DNA of 64,000 nt from JBEEOW01 sp041191405 (GCA_041191405.1 JBEEOW010000020.1:14794-78793); one strand, 5' to 3'; positions 16,967-27,000 are shown, numbered from the stretch's first letter. Numbers and translations are program-made. The notes: generated by a model from the sequence alone, not told the origin.

Positions 16967-17581
16967 TTAATTAGTTAAAATGTGTTTTATTGTATGATAT
17001 TCCCATTTTTTAAATTTATTATAGGTTTTGTATTTAATAATCATTGTATTGTTAATAATTTTAAGTTGTTCAAATAAGTATTCAGGATTTGTTACATTTG
17101 AATTCCTTAATGTATTATAAATTACTTTTTTAGGTAATGGAATTTTCTTTTCTGTTTGATTATCAAAGTTGTATAAAATTAATTGTTCAAAACCATCTGC
17201 ATCAATTGAAAGTCCATATTGATTTACAATATCAATTAAATAGAAATCATTAATTAATTCTCCATTGTATTTATTGTATAGATTAAATGGAGGAGGTGTA
17301 CAACAACCAGGCAAATCTGCAACCATTAAAAATGTGTTTTTATATTCTTTTACAAAATGTAATTCAATGGAACCTAAATAATTTTTTGAACCGTTGTTAT
17401 CAAATTCAATCCAAGATGAATCACAGTTAAATTGATTGTATATTTTGGCTGAATTTTTAAATACAATAGGTTTACATGAAATTTTTTCTGTTAAACTCGA
17501 ATCTTTTTCACAAAAACAAGTTTGAGAAAATGTGTTTAAATGGAATAAAATGAAAATGAATTTTATAAATAACTTTCTCAT
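16967..17581 (-). CDS. Exported protein of unknown function
   Basis: 204 residues with a signal peptide (MRKLFIKFIFILFHLNTFSQ, cut after SQ). The mature N-terminus is Cys-rich (TCFCEKD, then SCKP), and a GCCTPPPFNLYNKYNGE segment lies near residue 95, so disulfides or metal binding are possible. The rest looks like a beta-rich domain. No family was recognised. Stands alone between the M48 protease terminator and the PBP-like gene. Confidence 0.55.
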   Translation of the reverse strand: MRKLFIKFIFILFHLNTFSQTCFCEKDSSLTEKISCKPIVFKNSAKIYNQFNCDSSWIEFDNNGSKNYLGSIELHFVKEYKNTFLMVADLPGCCTPPPFNLYNKYNGELINDFYLIDIVNQYGLSIDADGFEQLILYNFDNQTEKKIPLPKKVIYNTLRNSNVTNPEYLFEQLKIINNTMIIKYKTYNKFKKWEYHTIKHILTN

Positions 17582-17600
17582 ATTCAGATTTATATAATTG

Positions 17601-17635
17601 AAAAGCCTAAATTAAAATCTTTAATTAAGGCTTTT
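17601..17635 (-). terminator. Terminator of the M48 protease gene
   Basis: AAAAGCCT (17601-17608) and AGGCTTTT (17628-17635) close a longer A/T-rich stem; the minus strand reads GGCTTTT after the stem. Confidence 0.65.
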
Positions 17636-17648
17636 GTAAATATTATAT

Positions 17649-17680
17649 TCTTAAGTCTTCTGACTTTAATCTTAAGTCTC
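17649..17680 (+). repeat. Short TTAAGTC repeat block
   Basis: TTAAGTCTTCTGACTTTAATCTTAAGTC-type words, degenerate; sits just after the M48 protease stop codon. Confidence 0.5.
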
Positions 17681-17687
17681 AAAAAAA

Positions 17688-18920
17688 CTAACCAATCTTT
17701 TTCATTGCATTTAAACGTTGCAATAAGGTTGGGTGAGAGTATTCAAAAAACACAACCCAAGGGTGTGGTGTTAAGTTACTTAAGTTATTTACAGAAAGTT
17801 TTTTTAATGCACTTGACAATGCTTCTCCTGAATATGTTGTTGTTGCATAAGCATCAGCTTCGTATTCATTTTTTCTAGAGAAAATATTCATTATCAAGCC
17901 TGTAATAGTTGATATAGGAGAGTACAATAAACTAAATACAATTAAATTTAAGTGAATTGCATATTTTTCAGCTCCCATAGCAAGTGATAATTCTTGATTC
18001 AAAACAACTTTTGAAAGTACAAATAGCATTACTCCAATTTGTAAAACACCAATTATGTACGAACTAATAATGTGTTTTTTCTTAAAGTGACCAACCTCAT
18101 GTGCAAGTACTGCCATTAATTCATCGGTAGTGTGCTGAGTAATCAAGGTATCATAAAGTACTACTTTTTTCTTCGGACCAATGCCTGAGAAAAAGGCATT
18201 GGCCTTTCCTGAACGTTTTGAACCATCAAGTACAAATACATTTTCTAATGAAAAACCAACTTTTTTACTATACTCTGTAATTGCATTTTTCAATTCACCT
18301 TCTTCTAAAGGAGTAAGTTTGTTGAATAATGGCAAAAACAAAGAAGTGTAAAACATGTTGATTAATAGCATTAAAACTGCAATTACCACCCAGAAGTATA
18401 TCCAAAAGTTTTCGCCTAAAGTATTTATCAAATAAAATAAAATACCAAGTACCAAGCCTCCAATGATAGCACCAAGTGCATAGCCTTTTAATTTATCAGT
18501 AATAAAAGTTACTGTAGTTGTTTTATTGAAACCAAATTTTTCTTCAATTACAAAAGTACCATACCATTGAAAAGGAATACTCAACACATCACTCACAATG
18601 AATAAAATTCCAAAGTAAGCCAATGAAAGCAAGGTTGGGTTGGCAATGTATTTTGCAAGTTCATCACTTACTTTACCCAAAATGCCAAGGTACATCACTG
18701 TAACAGTTAATAAAAACTGAAATACTGATGAAAATACGCCAAACGAAGTTTTTGCTTTGGTATAATCTTGTGATTTTTTGTAAGCATCAGCTTCGTATAA
18801 GCCTTCTAATTCGGTTGGTAATGAAGCAGATAAGCTTGAAATGTTTAAATAATTTAATAACATTTCAAGTCCAAATTCAAAGGTAATAATTGCAAGTACT
18901 GCAACAAGAATAATATTCAT
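17688..18920 (-). CDS. M48 family zinc metallopeptidase, Ste24/CAAX protease 1 type
   Basis: 410 residues from the ATG at 18920. A longer reading from 18953 would begin inside a terminator stem and is less likely. Multiple membrane helices surround the catalytic motif HEVGHFKKKH (HExxH), with the third ligand in NEYEADAYA (ExxxD). N-terminal DUF (peptidase M48_N) region precedes it. Membrane-embedded protease likely involved in membrane protein quality control. Followed by its own terminator. Confidence 0.92.
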   Translation of the reverse strand: MNIILVAVLAIITFEFGLEMLLNYLNISSLSASLPTELEGLYEADAYKKSQDYTKAKTSFGVFSSVFQFLLTVTVMYLGILGKVSDELAKYIANPTLLSLAYFGILFIVSDVLSIPFQWYGTFVIEEKFGFNKTTTVTFITDKLKGYALGAIIGGLVLGILFYLINTLGENFWIYFWVVIAVLMLLINMFYTSLFLPLFNKLTPLEEGELKNAITEYSKKVGFSLENVFVLDGSKRSGKANAFFSGIGPKKKVVLYDTLITQHTTDELMAVLAHEVGHFKKKHIISSYIIGVLQIGVMLFVLSKVVLNQELSLAMGAEKYAIHLNLIVFSLLYSPISTITGLIMNIFSRKNEYEADAYATTTYSGEALSSALKKLSVNNLSNLTPHPWVVFFEYSHPTLLQRLNAMKKIG

Positions 18921-18940
18921 TTCGATTGGTTTATAGGTAT

Positions 18941-18984
18941 AAAAAAACAACATTTATCATTATGATATGAAATGATAAATGTTG
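18941..18984 (-). terminator. Terminator after the small membrane protein genes
   Basis: A perfect 14-bp inverted repeat (18948-18961 with 18971-18984; arms CAACATTTATCATT and AATGATAAATGTTG) with a 9-nt loop; on the minus strand it is followed by seven T. Confidence 0.85.
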
Positions 18985-19018
18985 TAAATATGTTTTTAAT
19001 TTTGTTAATCTAAAATCA

Positions 19019-19156
19019 TTAAGGAAAAAGCATTAGTATCGCTATAACTAAACCAGCAATTGCAACAAAAGCTCCAATCATCCATATTAAGTTATCATTT
19101 TGATTTTTTAACATATCATGTTTAATCAAATCCATTTTTTGCAATGCCTTTTCCAT
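19019..19156 (-). CDS. 45-residue membrane protein, paralogue of the upstream gene
   Basis: 45 codons from ATG at 19154-19156 to TAA at 19019-19021. Begins MEKALQKMDLIKHDMLKNQN (amphipathic, coiled-coil-like) and ends in one membrane helix (WMIGAFVAIAGLVIAILMLFP). The first eight residues MEKALQKM are identical to residues 36-43 of the 73-residue protein encoded 20 nt upstream, and their DNA is identical too. This points to a partial duplication. Function unknown. Confidence 0.65.
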   Translation of the reverse strand: MEKALQKMDLIKHDMLKNQNDNLIWMIGAFVAIAGLVIAILMLFP

Positions 19157-19176
19157 AATTCAATAAGTGAAAATGA

Positions 19177-19398
19177 TTATATAAGTAGCTTTATTATGGT
19201 AACAATAATACCAGTACATGCAATTATTGTAGCAATAACCCATTTTATTAAGTCATTTTTTACAGATTCCATTTTTTGCAATGCCTTTTCCATATCATCT
19301 TCAGTTTTTAAATCAATTAATTCTAGAATACCTTCAATTTGTTGGTCTGTTAAAGCATTTAGTTTATCATGTGATGCTTTAAGTTGTGTTAATTGCAT
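19177..19398 (-). CDS. 73-residue small membrane protein with coiled coil
   Basis: A charged helix (residues 1-50, LTDQQIEGILELIDLKTEDD then MEKALQKMESVKNDLIKW) leads into one C-terminal membrane helix (VIATIIACTGIIVTIIKLLI). The layout resembles small CCDC90/DUF1640-like membrane coiled-coil proteins, as a structural analogy only. It follows hldD by 38 nt and precedes the 45-residue paralogue, probably in the metF-hldD transcript. Confidence 0.65.
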   Translation of the reverse strand: MQLTQLKASHDKLNALTDQQIEGILELIDLKTEDDMEKALQKMESVKNDLIKWVIATIIACTGIIVTIIKLLI

Positions 19399-19436
19399 AC
19401 TCTTAAACGTAATGGTTACAAATTTAGTAAATAAAT

Positions 19437-20402
19437 TTACAGGTATTTGTGTTCGTTTAAATAATTTTGTACATAATCTTTTACACCTTCTTCAAGTGTA
19501 TGGAATGGTGTATCATAACCAATATTTGCCAGTTTTTGCATATTCGCTTCTGTGAAATATTGGTATTTATCTCTGATATCAATTGGAGTATCTACAAAGC
19601 TGATATTCTCAGGAATATTCATAGCCTTGAAAGTGTTTTTTACAAGGTCAAGGAATGTTCTGGCTTTGCCTGAACCTAAATTGTAAATACCTGAATGTTT
19701 GCGGTTATGCATCAAGAAATGACAAACATTTGTTACATCTTTTACATAAACAAAGTCACGCATTTGCTCCCCATCTTTGAAATTTGGATTATGCGAACGG
19801 AACAATTTCATGCTACCATTTTGTTTAATTTGGTTGTAAGCATGAAAAATTACCGAAGCCATACGAGATTTATGGTATTCATTTGGGCCATACACATTAA
19901 AAAACTTCAATCCTGCCCAGAAAAACGGTTTTTCTTCTTGCGCCAATGCCCAAATGTCGAAATCGTTTTTACTATCTCCGTAAGGATTTAAAGGTTTTAA
20001 TTGTGGAATAACAGCTTCATTATCATCGTAACCAAGTTCGCCTAAACCATAAGTTGCCGCTGATGAAGCATAAACCAATGGAATTTGATAAGCGATACAA
20101 TCTTTCCAAACTTGTTTAGAATAATTTAGGTTTAATTCGTCAAAAATAGCTTTGTCAAATTCTGTAGTATCAGTACGAGCACCAAGGTGAAATATAAACT
20201 CAGTATGTTTATGGTTATTTTGAAGCCACTGATGAAAGTTTTTTCTATCAACACGCTCAATGATTTTTTTGTTGTCTAAGTTTTTATTTTTCAGTTCGTT
20301 ACTGAAATCATCAACCGCAACAATAAAGTTATAACCATCGCTATTTAATTTTTCAATTAAACAACTACCAATAAATCCAACGGCACCCGTTACTACAATC
20401 AT
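19437..20402 (-). CDS. hldD: ADP-L-glycero-D-manno-heptose 6-epimerase
   Basis: 321 residues, normal for HldD (RfaD). It interconverts ADP-D- and ADP-L-glycero-D-manno-heptose for the lipopolysaccharide core. The NADP-binding motif is GAVGFIGS; FHLGARTDTTE is the characteristic HldD segment; ASSAATYG and NPYGDSK supply the catalytic Ser and YxxxK. It also has FKDGEQMRDFVYVKDV. It lies 23 nt after metF. Confidence 0.95.
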   Translation of the reverse strand: MIVVTGAVGFIGSCLIEKLNSDGYNFIVAVDDFSNELKNKNLDNKKIIERVDRKNFHQWLQNNHKHTEFIFHLGARTDTTEFDKAIFDELNLNYSKQVWKDCIAYQIPLVYASSAATYGLGELGYDDNEAVIPQLKPLNPYGDSKNDFDIWALAQEEKPFFWAGLKFFNVYGPNEYHKSRMASVIFHAYNQIKQNGSMKLFRSHNPNFKDGEQMRDFVYVKDVTNVCHFLMHNRKHSGIYNLGSGKARTFLDLVKNTFKAMNIPENISFVDTPIDIRDKYQYFTEANMQKLANIGYDTPFHTLEEGVKDYVQNYLNEHKYL

Positions 20403-20425
20403 TTTATTATAAGCTTATAAATTAA

Positions 20426-21376
20426 CTAAAATATCTCTTTTGCAATTTTGTAAGTAGTTTCTGATTTACCCATTGTGTAATAGTGTAAAATAGGAACTCC
20501 TGCTGCTTTTAATTCTTTTGATTGTTGAATACACCACTCAATACCAACTTGTTTTACTTCGTCGTTATTTTTGCATTTCAATAAATCATCAGCTAATGCT
20601 TCAGGTAAATCAATATGGAAAATACTTGGTAAAATAGTTAATTGTTTTTTGGTAGTAATTGGTTTTAAACCTGGAATTATTGGAACATTAATTCCTTCTT
20701 TTCTACATAAATCAACAAACTCAAAATATTTTTGATTATCGAAAAACATCTGAGTTACAATGTATTCTGCACCTATTTCAATTTTCTTTTTAACAAAAGC
20801 TAAATCAGTTTTTAGGTTTGGAGCTTCAAAATGTTTTTCTGGGTAAGCTGCTACGCCTATACAAAAATCTGATTTTGCATTGTCTGAAGAATCATATAAA
20901 TATTTTCCATTATTCATATCACTAATTTGTGATACTAAATCGGTAGCATAAGCATTCCCATTTGGGTCAGGAATAAAATTACCTTCTGATTTTATTGCAT
21001 CACCACGTAATGCCAATACATTGTCGATACCTAAAAAGTCAAGGTCAATTAATGCATTTTCAGTTTCTTCTTTAGTGAAACCACCACAAATAATATGTGG
21101 CACAGCATCAACCTTAAATCGGTTCATAATGGCAGCACAAATACCCACAGTACCAGGGCGTTTGCGTGTGGTAACTTTCTCTAGCAAACCGTTTTCACGT
21201 TTGCGATATACGTATTCTTCTCGGTGATAAGTAACATCAATAAATGGAGGTTTAAATTCCATTAAAGGTTCAATATGAGAAAAAAGGTTGTTAATACTCT
21301 CACCTTTAAGCGGTGGCAATACTTCAATCGAAAATAAAGTATCTTTTGCGTTTTTTATATGTTCAGTTACTTTCAT
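20426..21376 (-). CDS. metF: 5,10-methylenetetrahydrofolate reductase
   Basis: 316 residues. A flavoprotein TIM barrel that makes 5-methyl-THF for methionine synthesis. SIEVLPPLKGES carries the catalytic Glu region; FIDVTYHREEY, GICAAIMNRF, LALRGDA, GVAAYPEKH and TQMFFDN follow in the family order, and GLKPITTKKQL near residue 235. It supplies the cofactor used by MetH encoded about 3 kb upstream on the same strand. The promoter region includes GTACTTTG about 20 nt before the ATG, a weak -7 match. Confidence 0.95.
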   Translation of the reverse strand: MKVTEHIKNAKDTLFSIEVLPPLKGESINNLFSHIEPLMEFKPPFIDVTYHREEYVYRKRENGLLEKVTTRKRPGTVGICAAIMNRFKVDAVPHIICGGFTKEETENALIDLDFLGIDNVLALRGDAIKSEGNFIPDPNGNAYATDLVSQISDMNNGKYLYDSSDNAKSDFCIGVAAYPEKHFEAPNLKTDLAFVKKKIEIGAEYIVTQMFFDNQKYFEFVDLCRKEGINVPIIPGLKPITTKKQLTILPSIFHIDLPEALADDLLKCKNNDEVKQVGIEWCIQQSKELKAAGVPILHYYTMGKSETTYKIAKEIF

Positions 21377-21507
21377 ATCATTTACTCGGAATTACAAAGT
21401 ACATCAATTATTTTATATTTTTTTAGTTCTTAAGCGGTTTTTTGCAGAAATAATTGATTGTTTTTAATGATTAATTTTTAAAGATGAATTATTAAGAATT
21501 TAAAGTA

Positions 21508-21532
21508 ATTGTGCACGATACTCGTGCACAAT
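21508..21532. other. 11-bp perfect palindrome (ATTGTGCACGA / TCGTGCACAAT)
   Basis: ATTGTGCACGA (21508-21518), spacer TAC, TCGTGCACAAT (21522-21532). Nested GTGCAC palindromes; GC-richer than its surroundings; no T run, so an operator-like site or element end is more likely than a terminator. It lies between metF and the DUF4143 ATPase gene. Confidence 0.55.
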
Positions 21533-21572
21533 ATATGCTTCATTTCAATGTTTATTTTCATTACTCACTTTG

Positions 21573-21607
21573 TTGAGTAATTTTACTAGATATATTGAGT
21601 AAAATGT
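21573..21607. repeat. 35-nt direct repeat, left copy
   Basis: Identical to 22898-22932; together they flank the DUF4143 ATPase gene. Internally ATTTTACT and AGTAAAAT form an inverted repeat, and TTACTCA (21561-21567) with TGAGTAA adds a second palindrome at this copy. Confidence 0.85.
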
Positions 21608-21649
21608 AAATATTACACCGAATGCATTGAATAATAAATACTTATTTAT

Positions 21650-22840
21650 CTAGAAAAATTCTTTAGGTTCAATACAGAGAAACTCTTCCCAAGGCATTCC
21701 TCCTGTACCAATTAAATAAACTTTATCAGGATGGATTTGGTTTACAAAAGCTTTGGTTCTATCTGCTTTTATTTTGTTACCACTTTTCACTTCTAGTCCA
21801 ATCACTTTGTTATTTTTTACCATAACAAAATCCATTTCATCATTCTTTTCTCTCCAATAATAGAGTTGTATTTTATCTTTTTTAACACCTCGAATTAAAT
21901 GAGTTCCAATTGTAGATTCCACATGTCGCCCCCAAAGTGCAGGGTTGGTAAGTATTTCATTGAAATTCAAATTGCTATATGCTGATTGGTAAGCCATATT
22001 TTGTACTTGCCATTTAGGAATTGAAGCACGTTGACGAGCCATATCGGGAGTGTATTTTGGTAAACCCGACAACATTCCTGCTGAATCCAATAATTCTACA
22101 TAATGAGAAAGGGTAGTGGTGTTTCCAGCATCTTGCATTTGACCCATTATTTTTGTGATAGATAAAATCTGCCCAGAATAGGCACTACCTAATTCAAATA
22201 AACGTTTTAATAAAGCTGGTTTATCAACTCGACTCAGCATTAAAATATCTTTTGAAATAGTTGTTTCAGCTAAGGAATCAATTACATAACTTTTCCAACG
22301 TTCTTCGTCTTTACTAAAAATGGCAGCACCAGGATAACCTCCAAACCAAACATATTCTTCAGCAGAATAACCAAAGGCATCTTTCATCTCTTTCAAAGAC
22401 CAATGATTCATATAAATGGTTTCAAATCTGCCACTTAGAGATTCTGTTAAACCTTGTTGTAATAATAATCTAGCCGAACCAAGAAGTATAACTTTAATGT
22501 TGAGTTGAGCAAACGTATCAGCGTCCCAGTTTGATTTTACAATTTCAGCCCAATTATCAATTTTTTGAATCTCGTCAATAACCAATAATGCATCAGTAGC
22601 ATTTTCTGTTCGTAACTTTTGACGAATAATTTGCCATTGTTGGTCTATCCAATTAAAATTACTGCTAGGTACTCCATCAGCGGCTGCAAAATGAAATGGC
22701 ATTTCGTTCAGATTTTTTAATAACTGACGTACAACTGTGGTTTTGCCTACTTGACGAGGTCCTAAAATAACTTGTATGAAATGCCTTGGTTCTGCTACTC
22801 TGCCTTGCAAAAGTTTTAGCTCTTGTTTGATGTAATCCAT
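21650..22840 (-). CDS. AAA_14/DUF4143 ATPase with PD-(D/E)XK-like C-terminus
   Basis: 396 residues from the ATG at 22840 (MDYIKQEL). Walker A is GPRQVGKTTV, Walker B LLVIDEIQKI, with sensor-like LLGSARLLL. The C-terminal DUF4143 part ends with DEMDFVMVKNNKVIGLEVKSG, where D and ExK match a PD-(D/E)XK nuclease-like core. These P-loop ATPases are common in prokaryotes, often in variable loci, and their function is not settled. The gene is bounded by 35-nt direct repeats and stands in a gap between metF and a lipoprotein gene, suggesting acquisition as a unit. Confidence 0.88.
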   Translation of the reverse strand: MDYIKQELKLLQGRVAEPRHFIQVILGPRQVGKTTVVRQLLKNLNEMPFHFAAADGVPSSNFNWIDQQWQIIRQKLRTENATDALLVIDEIQKIDNWAEIVKSNWDADTFAQLNIKVILLGSARLLLQQGLTESLSGRFETIYMNHWSLKEMKDAFGYSAEEYVWFGGYPGAAIFSKDEERWKSYVIDSLAETTISKDILMLSRVDKPALLKRLFELGSAYSGQILSITKIMGQMQDAGNTTTLSHYVELLDSAGMLSGLPKYTPDMARQRASIPKWQVQNMAYQSAYSNLNFNEILTNPALWGRHVESTIGTHLIRGVKKDKIQLYYWREKNDEMDFVMVKNNKVIGLEVKSGNKIKADRTKAFVNQIHPDKVYLIGTGGMPWEEFLCIEPKEFF

Positions 22841-22897
22841 TGCTAATGATTTATATAGCAAATATACAAGTTGTATTAAGTAAAATAACTATTTGTA

Positions 22898-22932
22898 TTG
22901 AGTAATTTTACTAGATATATTGAGTAAAATGT
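22898..22932. repeat. 35-nt direct repeat, right copy
   Basis: Exact copy of 21573-21607, lying upstream of the ATPase gene where its promoter should be. A further half-match, TATTAAGTAAAAT, lies at about 22874-22886, so three AGTAAAAT words precede the gene and could act as operators. Confidence 0.85.
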
Positions 22933-22982
22933 TATAAAATGGCTTAATGTGTTGTTTATTAGTTATTTGTGAGGTTGTATAA

Positions 22983-23843
22983 TTATTCATTATAATTATA
23001 TTTTGAAACAAATTTTTCTTTCTTTTTTATAAAAATACCATTTTCATAAATGAAAGAACCTTCATAGGTTTTACAAGTAATACTATTTATATTTCTAAAA
23101 GTATATCTATATGAAATTACATTCTTACTTGAATCATACTCAATATAGTGATTTTTTCCTGTATCAATTTCATTATTATCATTATATATACATTCCACGT
23201 TTGACGATACTGAATTTTTTTTCAATAATATAATACCATCATTATCTGGCTTAAAATGATAAAAATCAAGAATATGCATAGATAATCCATAATCACCAAC
23301 AACTCCGTATTCACTTATAATAATATATTCATTAATATTTTGATGTTTGAGTTTTATAATTTTAAATTTATCATCAGTTTCACTATCAAAACCACTAAAA
23401 TCAACTGGTTTATCTTTATAAAACCAATATGAAAAATATTCTTCAAAACGATATATCCCACCTGTTTCACCTATAATAGTAATTAATTTCAGAAGACTGT
23501 CTGAAGAATATTTTAAACTTGAAATATTGAAGTTTCTGTTTTCGAATTCTTCACCTAATTCTTTTATTTTTTCTTTAATTATTGATTTTTCAACCTCACT
23601 TAATGTTGTTGAATCAGTTAATTCAAAGTTTTGTATGATTTCATTAAATTTATTATTAAACTCTTTATTATTAGAATCTATATTATTTGAATTATTGTTG
23701 ATAGTATCATTTGCTATTTTATTTGAATCTAAAATCGACTTTTGATTTTCATAATAAATTTCCTTTTTATCATTTGATTGTGAGCAATTAAATACAAATA
23801 AAATTATAAATAATTGATAAATAAACGTTTGTCTCATTTTCAA
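22983..23843 (-). CDS. Putative lipoprotein, Asn/Ser-rich linker
   Basis: 286 residues. A signal peptide with FNCS as lipobox-like site near residue 20 is followed by a low-complexity Asn/Asp/Ser linker (residues 25-65) and a predicted coiled coil (residues 65-100, SEVEKSIIKEKIKELGEEF). The C-terminal beta-rich domain (about 105-280) was not recognised. It is very A+T-rich even for this genome. Confidence 0.6.
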   Translation of the reverse strand: MKMRQTFIYQLFIILFVFNCSQSNDKKEIYYENQKSILDSNKIANDTINNNSNNIDSNNKEFNNKFNEIIQNFELTDSTTLSEVEKSIIKEKIKELGEEFENRNFNISSLKYSSDSLLKLITIIGETGGIYRFEEYFSYWFYKDKPVDFSGFDSETDDKFKIIKLKHQNINEYIIISEYGVVGDYGLSMHILDFYHFKPDNDGIILLKKNSVSSNVECIYNDNNEIDTGKNHYIEYDSSKNVISYRYTFRNINSITCKTYEGSFIYENGIFIKKKEKFVSKYNYNE

Positions 23844-23957
23844 TTTTGTAATTTTTATTAAGATTTTTTCAGTATATAGTTACTATAATTAAAATAATAA
23901 TATTGAAAGTTAAAAATATACATACTTGAAATAAATGACCCAACAAATGTAAAAGAT

Positions 23958-23991
23958 AAATGGCTCAAAAGCTTAAATTTTTGAGCCATTT
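23958..23991 (-). terminator. Terminator of metH
   Basis: A perfect 13-bp stem (AAATGGCTCAAAA with TTTTGAGCCATTT, 23958-23970 and 23979-23991) and an 8-nt loop, 18 nt past the metH stop; T-rich sequence follows on both strands, so it may act bidirectionally. Confidence 0.8.
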
Positions 23992-24008
23992 ATTTTGTTT
24001 TAAATCAC

Positions 24009-27000
24009 CTATAAATCATAATTCAGTGCAGGTCTCAACCATTTTTCAGCTTCTTCTATGCTGATGTTTTTGCGTTGTGCATAATTTTCTACTTGGTCTT
24101 TGGCTATTTTGCCTAATCCGAAGTATTTAGATTGTGGATGACCTATATACCAACCACTTACTGAGGCTGTTGGGTACATTGCCAAACTTTCGGTTAGGTA
24201 AGTTCCAATGCTATTTTCGGTATCTAATAAGTTGAAAATAGTTATTTTTTCGGTGTGGTCTGGGCAGGCTGGGTAACCTGGTGCTGGACGAATTCCTTGG
24301 TAATCTTCATTGATTAATGCTTCATTTTCAAGGTTTTCTTCTGGTGCATATCCCCAATATGCTTTACGAACTTTCTCGTGCATTAACTCTGCAAATGCTT
24401 CAGCCAAACGGTCGGCTATGGCTTTTATCATAATGCTGTTGTAGTCGTCGTGGTCGGCTTCGTAAATTTTTGCTAATTCCTCAGCTCCCGATACACTCAC
24501 GGTAAATCCTCCAACATAATCACGAATGCCAGTTTCTGCAGGTGCAATAAAGTCGGCAAGTGATAAGTTTGGATTGTTTGCACCTTTTAAACTTTGCTGT
24601 CTTAATTGATGGAAAGTAGCAATTTGTTTGTTTCTGTTTTCGGTATAATGGTCATGATTATGAGCAAGATGCGAACAACTTGAATCATGCACATGTGCTA
24701 CTTTGTTAAATTCAAATAAAGCAACATCGTCATCATTGATGGTATTTGCAGGCCAGAAACCAATTACTCCTTTTGCTACCAATGTTTTATTATCAATGGC
24801 AGCTTGTAATACTTTTTGAGCATCTGCAAAAAGCTTAGTAGCCTCACTACCAACTACTTCATCGTTTAAAATTTTAGGAAATTTACCATATAGTTCCCAT
24901 GTTTGGAAAAATGGAGTCCAGTCTATGTATTTTGCTATTTCTGCTAATGGATAATTGTCGAATACTTTATTTCCTAAGAAACTTGGTTTGGTAGGATTGT
25001 AGTTTTCCCAATTAATATCAAACTTATTTTTACGAGCTTCCTCAATAGATACAAAGTTCTTTTCACGCTGACGACCAGCATGTTCAATTCTCATTCTTGC
25101 GTATTCTTCTTTGTAACTTTGAGCAAAATTTGAAGTTTGGTCTTTGCTTAATAAAGAACTTGCAACAGGTACAGATTTCGAAGCATCCAATACGTGAATC
25201 ACCGGACCCGAATATACTGGATCAATTTTTACAGCCGTGTGAATACGTGAAGTTGTAGCACCACCAATTAAAAGCGGTGTTTTCATGCCTCGTTTTTCCA
25301 TTTCTTGTGCTACATACACCATTTCGTCAAGCGATGGAGTAATTAATCCACTCAATCCAATAATGTCAGCATTTTCTTTAATTGCGGCTTCTAAAATTTT
25401 CTCACAAGAAACCATTACACCAATGTCAATAATTTCGAAATTGTTACATGCAAGTACCACACCTACAATGTTTTTACCAATATCGTGAACGTCACCTTTA
25501 ACTGTAGCAAGTACAATTTTGCCATTGTTTTTGGCTGTGTTACCTGTACGTTTTTTCTCTTCTTCAAGGAAAGGAAGTAAGTAAGCAACAGATTTTTTCA
25601 TTACCCTTGCCGATTTTACTACCTGAGGTAAAAACATTTTTCCAGAGCCAAATAAGTCTCCAACTATATTCATCCCAGCCATTAAAGGCTCTTCAATTAC
25701 ACGAAGTGGAGATTCATATTTTATGCGAGCTTCTTCGGTATCTTCGTCAATATATTCAATAATTCCTTTTACCAATGCATGTGCAAGTCGTTCTTCAACA
25801 GTACCTTTACGCCATTCTTCGGCTTCTTTTTGTGATTCTTTTGAAATTCCTTTTAAGCTTTCAGCAAAATCTAATAAACGTTCAGTAGCATCTTCACGTC
25901 TGTTTAAAAGTACATCTTCAATACGTTCTAATAATTGAGGTTCAATATCTGAATAAACCTCTAACATTGAAGGATTTACAATTCCCATATCCATACCAGC
26001 TTGTATAGCATGGTATAAAAATGCAGAGTGCATTGCTTCACGAACGTGGTTATTTCCTCTAAATGAGAACGATACGTTACTTACACCACCACTTACATGG
26101 CAATGTGGCAAATTATCTTTTACCCATTTGGTAGATTCAATAAATGAGATAGCATTTTCTTTATGTTCCTCAATACCAGTACCTACAGGGAAAATATTTA
26201 AGTCGAAAATAATATCTTCGGCAGGGAAGCCAACTTGATTCACCAAAATATCATAAGAACGTTTTGAGATTTCAATTCGTCTTGGAGTTGAATCAGCTTG
26301 TCCAGCTTCATCAAAAGCCATCACAATCACCGCTGCACCGTAACGCATAATGGTTTTTGCCTGACGAATAAACTCTTCTTCACCCGCTTTTAAGCTGATT
26401 GAGTTTACAATAGCTTTACCTTGCACACATTTTAAACCAGCCTCAATAATTTCCCATTTCGATGAGTCAATCATTACTGGAACTCTTGAAATTTCTGGCT
26501 CAGAAGCAATTAAGTTAAGGAAATTAACCATGGCTTCTTTACCATCTAACATTCCTTCGTCCATGTTGATATCGATAACCATACCTCCACCTCTTACTTG
26601 ATCAAGGGCAATGGTTAAAGCTTCGTCGTAGTTGCCTTCTTTGATTAAACGTAAAAATTTTGCTGAACCAGTAACATTAGTTCTTTCTCCAACATTTACA
26701 AAACCAAGTTCTTTGGTAACAGTAAGTGGCTCTAAACCACTTAATCGCATTAAAGGCTCAATTTGAGGTATTACTCTTGGTTTGTATTTGGCAGCAACTT
26801 GTGCCATGGCAGCAATATGGTCGGGCGTAGTACCACAACATCCACCCAAAATATTTACCAATCCTTCAGCTAAAAACTCTTCAACTTGAGGAGCCATAAT
26901 TGCAGGAGATTCGTCGTATTGTCCGAACTCATTTGGCAAACCAGCATTTGGGTAAACACTTACAAAACAAGAAGCATTTCTCGATAAATCTTGTAAGTAA

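Noticed and set aside
18921..18953. Upstream ATG for the M48 protease
   Set aside because: It lies in the stem of a strong terminator; the ATG at 18920 matches the family N-terminus better.
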